38,876 bases of DNA from CAZBRS01 sp964494475 (lineage in GTDB: Bacteria > Myxococcota_A > UBA9042 > CAZBRS01): the NCBI GenBank assembly GCA_964494475.1, contig CAZBRS010000054.1, positions 1 through 38,876 of the forward strand, read 5' to 3'. Positions 33,356 to 38,876 of this stretch are shown here, one piece after another. The notes below the pieces were generated by a model, which saw only the letters and a list, made by a program, of their open reading frames with translations, searched no databases and was not told the DNA's origin. Both the position numbers and the translations under genes were made by a program. Each line of letters begins with the position of its first letter. Position 1 is the first letter of the stretch.

Positions 33356-34487
33356 GCCTGGCAACGTGCGCCTGATGTCCGGCAACGAGGCCGTCGTGGT
33401 CGGCGCGCTCTCGGCCGGCTGCGACTTCTTCTCGGGCTATCCCATCACGCCGTCGACCGAGATCCTCGAGGAGCTCACGGAGCAGTTCCCGAAGTGCGGC
33501 GGGCGCTACGTGCAGATGGAAGACGAGATCGGCGCGATGGCCTGCACCATCGGCGCGGCGCTGGCCGGGGCGCGCGCGCTCACGGCCACCAGCGGGCCCG
33601 GCTTCAGCCTCAAGCAGGAGAACATCGGCTTCGCCTGCATGGCCGAGGTGCCCTGCGTCATCGTCAACGTGATGCGCGGCGGCCCCAGCACGGGGCTGCC
33701 CACCGGCTCGGCGCAGGCCGACGTGATGCAGGCGAAGTGGGGCACGCACGGCGACCACGGCACCATCGCCCTGGCCCCGTCGACCGCCACCGAGACCTAC
33801 TGGATGACGCGCCAGGCGTTCGAGCTGGCCGAGCACTACCGCAACCCCGTCATCCTGCTGCTCGACGAGATCCTGGGCCACGGCAGCGAACGCGTCGCGC
33901 TCCCGGCGACCGCTCCGGGCCCGGTGCCCGGCCGCAAGCGGCCGACGGTCCCGCCCGAGGCCTTCAAGGCCTACGAGAACACCCCCGACGGCGTGCCCGC
34001 CATGGCCGACTTCGGCACGGGCTACCGCCACCACGTGACGGGCCTGTCCCACGACGAGACCGGCTTCCCGAGCAACAAGATCGACATCGTCGAGGTGCTG
34101 CACCGCCGCCTGGTCAGCAAGATCGACGACAACGTCGACAAGCTGCCGCCGCCCGAGGTGGTGGGCCCCGCCGGCGCCAGGGTCGCGCTGGTCTCCTACG
34201 GCTCGTCGGCGCGCTCGGCCAAGCGGGCGCGCGTGCTGCTCGAGGCCGAGGGCCACGAGGTCAAGCTGGTGCGCCTCACGACCATCTGGCCCTTCCAGAG
34301 CGCGCAGATCATGAAGGCCCTCGAGGGCGTGGAGCACGTGCTGGTCGTCGAGATGAACGCGGGCCAGATCTCCCTCGAGATCGAGCGCGTGGTGGCCGGC
34401 AAGGCCAAGGTGCGGCAGGCCGGCAAGCTGAACGGCGAGCTCCTCTGCCCCGACGAGATCGCCGCCCTGCTCCGGGAGGTGCTCTGA
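33342..34487 (+). CDS. korA: 2-oxoacid:ferredoxin oxidoreductase alpha subunit
   Basis: The 381-residue subunit forms part of the enzyme that turns 2-oxoglutarate (or a related 2-oxoacid) with CoA into the acyl-CoA, CO2 and reduced ferredoxin. Features are GNEAVVVGALSAGCDFFSGYPITPSTEI at the N-terminus, EDEIGAMACTIGAALAGARALTATSGPGFSL (60-90), VVNVMRGGPSTGLPT-like substrate region at about 108-126, and a C-terminal Rossmann-like domain (VALVSYGSSARSAKRA). The length and the separate gamma subunit gene fit the kor type with four subunits. AAGGAGG precedes the start, and the stop shares one base with the korB start (TGATG). Confidence 0.9.
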   Translation: MSKAKPGNVRLMSGNEAVVVGALSAGCDFFSGYPITPSTEILEELTEQFPKCGGRYVQMEDEIGAMACTIGAALAGARALTATSGPGFSLKQENIGFACMAEVPCVIVNVMRGGPSTGLPTGSAQADVMQAKWGTHGDHGTIALAPSTATETYWMTRQAFELAEHYRNPVILLLDEILGHGSERVALPATAPGPVPGRKRPTVPPEAFKAYENTPDGVPAMADFGTGYRHHVTGLSHDETGFPSNKIDIVEVLHRRLVSKIDDNVDKLPPPEVVGPAGARVALVSYGSSARSAKRARVLLEAEGHEVKLVRLTTIWPFQSAQIMKALEGVEHVLVVEMNAGQISLEIERVVAGKAKVRQAGKLNGELLCPDEIAALLREVL

Positions 34488-35311
34488 TGTTCGACTACCT
34501 CGACATGATGCGCGCCCACAAGATGCCGCACATCTGGTGCCCGGGGTGCGGCAACGGCATCATCGTGAAGTCCATGCTGCGCGCCATCGACAAGCTGGGC
34601 CTCGACCGCGACCAGGTCGTCAACGTGTCGGGCATCGGCTGCTCCAGCCGCACGCCCGGCTACCTCGACTTCAACACGCTGCACACGACCCACGGCCGCG
34701 CGCTGGCCTTCGCCACGGGCGTCAAGGCCTACAAGCCCGAGCTCAAGGTCATCGTCGTGTCCGGTGACGGCGACGCGGTGGCCATCGGTGGCAACCACTT
34801 CATCCACGCCTGCCGTCGCAACATCGACCTCACGCTCATCGTGTACAACAACTACATCTACGGCATGACCGGCGGTCAGAACTCGCCCACCACGCCCGAG
34901 GGCTCGCGCTCGACGACCATGTCGTACGGCAACATCGAGCCGCCCTTCGACATCTGCAAGCTGGGCATCGGCGCCGGAGCCACCTTCGTGGCGCGCTCGA
35001 CCGTCGCGCACCCGGTGCAGATCGAGAAGCTCGTGCAGCAGGGCCTGACCCACAAGGGCTTCTCGCTCATCGAGGTCATCGTGAACTGCCCCACGGCCTA
35101 CGGGCGTCGCAACAAGCTGCGAAACCCCGCCGAGAACATCAAGCAGTACAAGGATCAGGCGGTGCGCGTCGAGCAGGCGAAGAAGATGTCGCCCGAAGAG
35201 TTGACGGGCAAGATCGTCACGGGCGTGCTGCACCACGACACGACCCGCGGCGAATACACCGAGCAGTACGCGGCCATGGTGGCGCGCCTCACCGATCCCG
35301 CCAAGCCGTAA
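34487..35311 (+). CDS. korB: 2-oxoacid:ferredoxin oxidoreductase beta subunit (TPP-binding)
   Basis: The 274-residue catalytic subunit binds thiamine diphosphate. The start overlaps the korA stop (TGATG). It carries WCPGCGNGIIV (13-23), with the Cys pair typical of KorB, VSGIGCSSRTPGY (44-56), HGRALAFATG and the TPP/Mg motif GDGDAVAIGGNHF (from about residue 92) with YNNYIYGMTGGQ. The C-terminal tail (VRVEQAKKMSPEELTGK) is longer than minimal. It is followed after 16 bases by korC. Confidence 0.92.
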   Translation: MFDYLDMMRAHKMPHIWCPGCGNGIIVKSMLRAIDKLGLDRDQVVNVSGIGCSSRTPGYLDFNTLHTTHGRALAFATGVKAYKPELKVIVVSGDGDAVAIGGNHFIHACRRNIDLTLIVYNNYIYGMTGGQNSPTTPEGSRSTTMSYGNIEPPFDICKLGIGAGATFVARSTVAHPVQIEKLVQQGLTHKGFSLIEVIVNCPTAYGRRNKLRNPAENIKQYKDQAVRVEQAKKMSPEELTGKIVTGVLHHDTTRGEYTEQYAAMVARLTDPAKP

Positions 35312-35327
35312 CCGAAAGGGACCACAG

Positions 35328-35876
35328 ATGAGCCTGCGCAAGGAAATCCGTGTCAGCGGCTCCGGGGGCCAGGGGATCATCCTGATCAGCAAGATCCTGG
35401 CCGAGGCCGCCGCGGTCTTCGAGGATCTGAACGCCACCCAGACCCAGAGCTACGGCCCCGAGGCGCGCGGCGGCTCCAGCCGCGCCGACGTGATCATCTC
35501 GGACGAGGACATCGACTACCCGAAGGCCGAGCACCTCGACGTGCTCATGAGCCTGACCCAGGAGGCGTGCGACCAGTACGTGCACGACCTGAAGGCCGGC
35601 GGCATCCTGGTGGTCGACTCGCGCTTCGTGACCGAGCCGCCCGCGGGCAACTTCCGCGTCATCTCGCTGCCCATCACCGAGACGGCCGAGGTCGAGCTCA
35701 AGAGGACGCTGGTGGCCAACATCGTGGCCCTCGGCACCCTCATCGGCGTGGGCGGCCTGCTGAAGCCCGAGAACGTCGAAGCGGCCATCCTCAGCCGCGT
35801 GCCGCGCGGCACCGAAGAGCTGAACCTCAAGGCCTTCCGTCGCGGGTTGGAGCTCGTGCGCCTGGCCATGGCCTAG
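35328..35876 (+). CDS. korC: 2-oxoacid:ferredoxin oxidoreductase gamma subunit
   Basis: The 182-residue gamma subunit has the family start IRVSGSGGQGIILISKILAEAA and the YGPEARGGSSRADVIISDEDIDYP region, plus the closing hydrophobic stretch of the CoA-binding side. It completes the four-gene set (D, A, B, C). The ribosome site is AAAGGG. The next gene starts 14 bases after the stop. Confidence 0.92.
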   Translation: MSLRKEIRVSGSGGQGIILISKILAEAAAVFEDLNATQTQSYGPEARGGSSRADVIISDEDIDYPKAEHLDVLMSLTQEACDQYVHDLKAGGILVVDSRFVTEPPAGNFRVISLPITETAEVELKRTLVANIVALGTLIGVGGLLKPENVEAAILSRVPRGTEELNLKAFRRGLELVRLAMA

Positions 35877-35890
35877 GCCGGACCCCTCCC

Positions 35891-38821
35891 ATGGGCGTCG
35901 ACGTCCCCTACCGCCGGCTGCGCGAACGCACCGCCGAGCTGGGGCGTCACTTCGGCAAGTACCTGCTCGTGCTCGACCGGCACCTGCCGGCCCTGGTCGA
36001 GCGCCTCGAGCAGCGTCGCATGCGCGAGCGCATGGAGCTGTGGCGCCCGGCCGCCGAGCCCTCGGCGGGCTTTGGCGTGATCACCGACGTCGCGACCGAC
36101 GCCGCCGAGGCCGTGCGGTTCGGGCGAGCCTACTACGCCGTGCAGTTCCTGCTGCTCGACGTGGCGCAGATCGACACGCTCGGCCTGGCCCTCGCCTCGG
36201 GCGTCGAGCGCTTCGGGGCCTACTCCGAGTTCCTGACCACGCTGCGCCGGCGCTTCGTGCGGCTCTCGAGCGCGTACCTGGCCTTCCTGGCCGCCACGCT
36301 GGCGCCCACGGCCCGCGACGTGCGCTGGGCCCTCATCGGCGTGGGCACCCTGAAGGACCAGGACGACATCGACGTAGCCCTGGTCGACGACGGCTCACCG
36401 GCGCGACGCGCCTACGCCGGCGAGGTGGCCCGCGTCGCGGCCGAGATGTGGAAGAGCGCCACGCCCCTGCACTTCTACCTGGCCGAGCAGATGGGCGCCC
36501 GCGCGTACTCGTACCCCCTCGAGGCCTACGAGGCGCTGACGGCCACCTGCCTCGACCAGCACGTGGTGCAGTCCGAGATCGTGAACTCGACCTTCCTGCT
36601 GGGCGACCGCGCCCTGGCCGACGCCTTCCACGCCCGCGTGGCGCGGCGCTACTTCTACGACCCGCACGGCGACCTGCTCTACCACGAGTCCTTCCTGCGC
36701 GGCATGGTGGGCGAGGTGCGCAGCCTGCTCTTCGACCAACTGGCCGAGGACCGCATCCACCCCAAGAACGACGGCCTGCGCATCATCAAGGCGCTGGCCC
36801 ACTCGCTGCGCACCATCCACGACATCGACAGCCGCGATCCCGGGCGCATCCTCGACCAGGCCAGCGTGGCGCGACCCCACCTGGCCGAGCCGCTGGCCGC
36901 CCTGAAGCGCAGCCTGGCGTTCATCGAGACGGTGCACACGCTCTTCCAGATCCTGCACGCCCACGACGAGGAGATCCCGGTCGATGTGGGGGGGCCCCTC
37001 GACCGCGTGGCCACGGCCATGGGCTACCGCACGCTCGGTGCCCTCACCCCCCGCGACCAGGTGCTGGTCGAGTACTACCGCCAGGTGGGCGAGGCGCACC
37101 TGAACGCGCGCCCGGTGGTCGACGAGATCAAGGAGCACCTCCGGCGCGTCACGCGCATCCACCGCGTGCTCGACGGCCGCGAAGCGGACGCCCCCGCGAA
37201 CCGCGCCACGGCCCTGGTGTGCGAGTTCGCGCGCAGCCCGGGCAACTGCTACTGGTACGACGTGATCGAGCGCCTCGACGAGCCGGGCCACGCCTTCCTG
37301 CGCGGCGCGGCCGAAGACTGCTCGCGCGAGGCGCTGCCCGAATGGGCCTCGATCGTGAAGCGCTACGTGCAGTGGGGCCGCCAGAACGTCTTCGCCTGGC
37401 TGCACCTGAACCGCCTGCTGAACACGGTCGACACGCCCGAAGCCACCGCCATGCGCCACGGGCTGAATCTGGCGTGGCTGGACGCCGGCATCACGTCCGA
37501 CGTGCAGACACGCCTCGCGAACCTGTTTCGCCAGGAGCCCGCGCTCTTCCACGAGTTCCTGTCGCTGCTGCAGGCCGACGAGATGGCGGCCTTCGCGCGC
37601 CTGGTGAACGACCCCAAGGTGGTGAGCGACCGCACGCTGCGAAGCCTGGGCGGCATGCGGGGGGTGGCCGAGTCGTACCAGGGCACCAGCCGGGCCTTCA
37701 GCCGCAACCTGCGGGCCGTGGCCAGCGCGCACCCCGAGTATCTGGCCCGCCTGGGCGACAGCGACTTCCTCGAGAGCATCGGCCACGGGCTCATCGGGCT
37801 GGTCCCGCTCCTCGACGACCTTCGCCAGCGCAAGGAGCACCTGGTGCTCTACTACCGCGTGCAGGTGCTGCGTTGCGGGCTGCTGCTGCTCGCGAACCGG
37901 CCCCTCGACGAGGTGAACCGCGCCTACACCGACTTCAGCGACCTGTTCTTCCGCTCGCTCTACCGCCTGGCCCGCCGCGAGGCCGAGCAGGAGGCCGGCG
38001 GCCGCCCCGAGACGCGCGATCGCACCGCCATCTTCACGACCGGCGGGCGCGGCCGCGAAGAGGCCTTCGACGACGACCTCGACATGATCGTGGTGGCCGA
38101 TCGCCTGTCGGACGAGGGGCTGGCCTTCCTGTCGCGCATCGTGGCCCGCATGAACAACCTGCTCACCCGCCTGGGGCTCTTCCCCCACTACCGCATGGCC
38201 GACCACTTCGGCGCCTTCGTGACGCCCCTGCCCCAGATCGAGGCGCACCTGCGCTCCGACGCGCCCGACATCTATCTCGACATGACCGAGATCCTCGAGC
38301 TGCGCATGGTCGAGGGCAGCCAGCGCTCCGAGGAGCGCATCCGGCGCCACCTGATCCGCGACCTGGTGTTCAGCGAACGCCGCGACTACCTGCTGGCTGC
38401 GCTGCAGGGCGAGCTGGCCAGCCGGCGCGCGCACTACGCGGCCGAGCCCGGCGAGGACGGGGTCGGGGTCAACGTGAAGGAGCACCCGGGCGGCCTGCGC
38501 GAGATCGAGCTGGCGCTGCTCTACACCAAGGTGCTGCACCGCCTCGACTGGCCCGTGAGGCTCGACCTGTTCGAGCGCCTGGCGAGCCACGACGCGGCCA
38601 ACGCCGCCGCCTTCCGCGAGCTGCACGACCACTTCGCCTTCCTCAAGCGCCTGCGCCACCTGAACCGCGTGCTGGTGGCCACCAGCGACGTGATCCAGCC
38701 CCAGACGGCGCCCCAGCTGGCCCGCTGGGCCCCCGCCACCTCGGGCGACGCCCTGCTGGCCGAGACCCGCGAGCGCATGCAGCGGGCGATGGAGGTGGTG
38801 ACGGGGATCGTGGCGTCGTAG
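35891..38821 (+). CDS. GlnD/GlnE-like protein with two nucleotidyltransferase motifs
   Basis: The 976-residue product starts at the ATG at 35891; no Shine-Dalgarno is seen, so it may depend on korC translation. An N-terminal nucleotidyltransferase motif lies at 148-166 (LIGVGTLKDQDDIDVALVD) and a second at 716-735 (TGGRGREEAFDDDLDMIVVA), the GG-x-G-R-x-E-x5-D-x-D type. Between them is a long helical part (about 180-690). After the second comes NVKEHPGGLREIELALLYTKVLH (from about 860), the VK...GGLREIE motif common to GlnD and GlnE, and FLKRLRHLNRVLVATSD near the end. GlnD and GlnE attach UMP or AMP to nitrogen-control proteins; the two-domain form recalls GlnE, whereas the linker motif recalls GlnD. 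I see no HD or ACT domain, so it is neither. It is probably a protein-modifying or sensory enzyme whose target is unknown. Confidence 0.8.
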   Translation: MGVDVPYRRLRERTAELGRHFGKYLLVLDRHLPALVERLEQRRMRERMELWRPAAEPSAGFGVITDVATDAAEAVRFGRAYYAVQFLLLDVAQIDTLGLALASGVERFGAYSEFLTTLRRRFVRLSSAYLAFLAATLAPTARDVRWALIGVGTLKDQDDIDVALVDDGSPARRAYAGEVARVAAEMWKSATPLHFYLAEQMGARAYSYPLEAYEALTATCLDQHVVQSEIVNSTFLLGDRALADAFHARVARRYFYDPHGDLLYHESFLRGMVGEVRSLLFDQLAEDRIHPKNDGLRIIKALAHSLRTIHDIDSRDPGRILDQASVARPHLAEPLAALKRSLAFIETVHTLFQILHAHDEEIPVDVGGPLDRVATAMGYRTLGALTPRDQVLVEYYRQVGEAHLNARPVVDEIKEHLRRVTRIHRVLDGREADAPANRATALVCEFARSPGNCYWYDVIERLDEPGHAFLRGAAEDCSREALPEWASIVKRYVQWGRQNVFAWLHLNRLLNTVDTPEATAMRHGLNLAWLDAGITSDVQTRLANLFRQEPALFHEFLSLLQADEMAAFARLVNDPKVVSDRTLRSLGGMRGVAESYQGTSRAFSRNLRAVASAHPEYLARLGDSDFLESIGHGLIGLVPLLDDLRQRKEHLVLYYRVQVLRCGLLLLANRPLDEVNRAYTDFSDLFFRSLYRLARREAEQEAGGRPETRDRTAIFTTGGRGREEAFDDDLDMIVVADRLSDEGLAFLSRIVARMNNLLTRLGLFPHYRMADHFGAFVTPLPQIEAHLRSDAPDIYLDMTEILELRMVEGSQRSEERIRRHLIRDLVFSERRDYLLAALQGELASRRAHYAAEPGEDGVGVNVKEHPGGLREIELALLYTKVLHRLDWPVRLDLFERLASHDAANAAAFRELHDHFAFLKRLRHLNRVLVATSDVIQPQTAPQLARWAPATSGDALLAETRERMQRAMEVVTGIVAS

Positions 38822-38830
38822 GAGTGACGG

Positions 38831-38876
38831 CTACCGCACGCGCCGCGCCGGGAGGAAGGCTTCAACGAGCTCGGTC
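38831..38876 (-). CDS. Possible 3' end of a convergent gene
   Basis: On the minus strand the last 46 bases read in frame as the C-terminus TELVEAFLPARRVR followed by TAG (38831-38833). It would converge on the nucleotidyltransferase gene. Only 14 codons are visible, so it is a guess. A GTG at 38824 on the plus strand opens another frame with no good ribosome site. Confidence 0.3.
   Translation of the reverse strand, partial: TELVEAFLPARRVR

Overview
The window is about 38.9 kb of very GC-rich DNA, almost fully coding, with 31 protein genes (the two at the window edges partial), no RNA genes, no CRISPR and no clear insertion sequence. The source is most likely a member of the Myxococcota or a close 'deltaproteobacterial' relative. 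The evidence is a C-terminal MYXO-CTERM-type sorting tail behind repeats of the CGPDGCGGSCG type (gene at 4179), two small outer-membrane barrels of the kind common in myxobacteria, many lipoproteins, a PEGA-tailed Ser/Thr kinase and frequent GTG/TTG starts. A run of 100 Ns flanked by an exact 55-base duplication points to a scaffolded draft or metagenome assembly.

Layout. (a) 1-4040, minus: an endoglycoceramidase-like GH5 lipoprotein followed by a truncated outer-membrane barrel protein. (b) 4179-9913, plus: a surface C25 (gingipain-type) protease, a NicO-type metal exporter and a HAD-IIA phosphatase in one tight operon, then ftsB (9962) and a seven-loop FG-GAP/ASPIC-UnbV lipoprotein (10367). 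(c) 12476-16685, minus: a TPR protein, small lipoproteins, a P1/DmpA-type peptidase, an exported HhH-type protein and two outer-membrane barrels. (d) 16767-21775, minus: ftsY coupled to a small Cys-rich lipoprotein, a gamma-carbonic-anhydrase-like protein, a large unknown lipoprotein, a DUF3006-like protein and RadC. (e) 21943-24167, minus: a neutral-ceramidase-like lipoprotein with an assembly gap in its repeat linker. (f) 24316-29880: an FHA/zinc-ribbon/pseudokinase protein convergent with an active Ser/Thr kinase whose start codon overlaps the stop of an S9 peptidase. (g) 30001-32036, minus: a DUF4160 plus HTH pair resembling a toxin-antitoxin module behind rsmB. (h) 32077-38821, plus: a UPF0104-type membrane protein, a four-gene 2-oxoacid:ferredoxin oxidoreductase operon (korDABC order) and a large GlnD/GlnE-like protein with two nucleotidyltransferase motifs.

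Themes. Two lipoproteins predicted to act on successive steps of glycosphingolipid breakdown lie about 18 kb apart. A phosphothreonine-binding pseudokinase sits tail to tail with an active kinase. A nucleotidyltransferase of nitrogen-sensor type lies behind a 2-oxoglutarate-type oxidoreductase. At the regulatory level, several sigma70-like promoters place the TTGAC of their -35 box on the TGA stop of the gene before, two promoters predict leaderless mRNAs, and a perfect 10-bp dyad holds both -35 boxes of the divergent pair at 24168-24315. All functional calls come from motif reading by eye; no database search was run.
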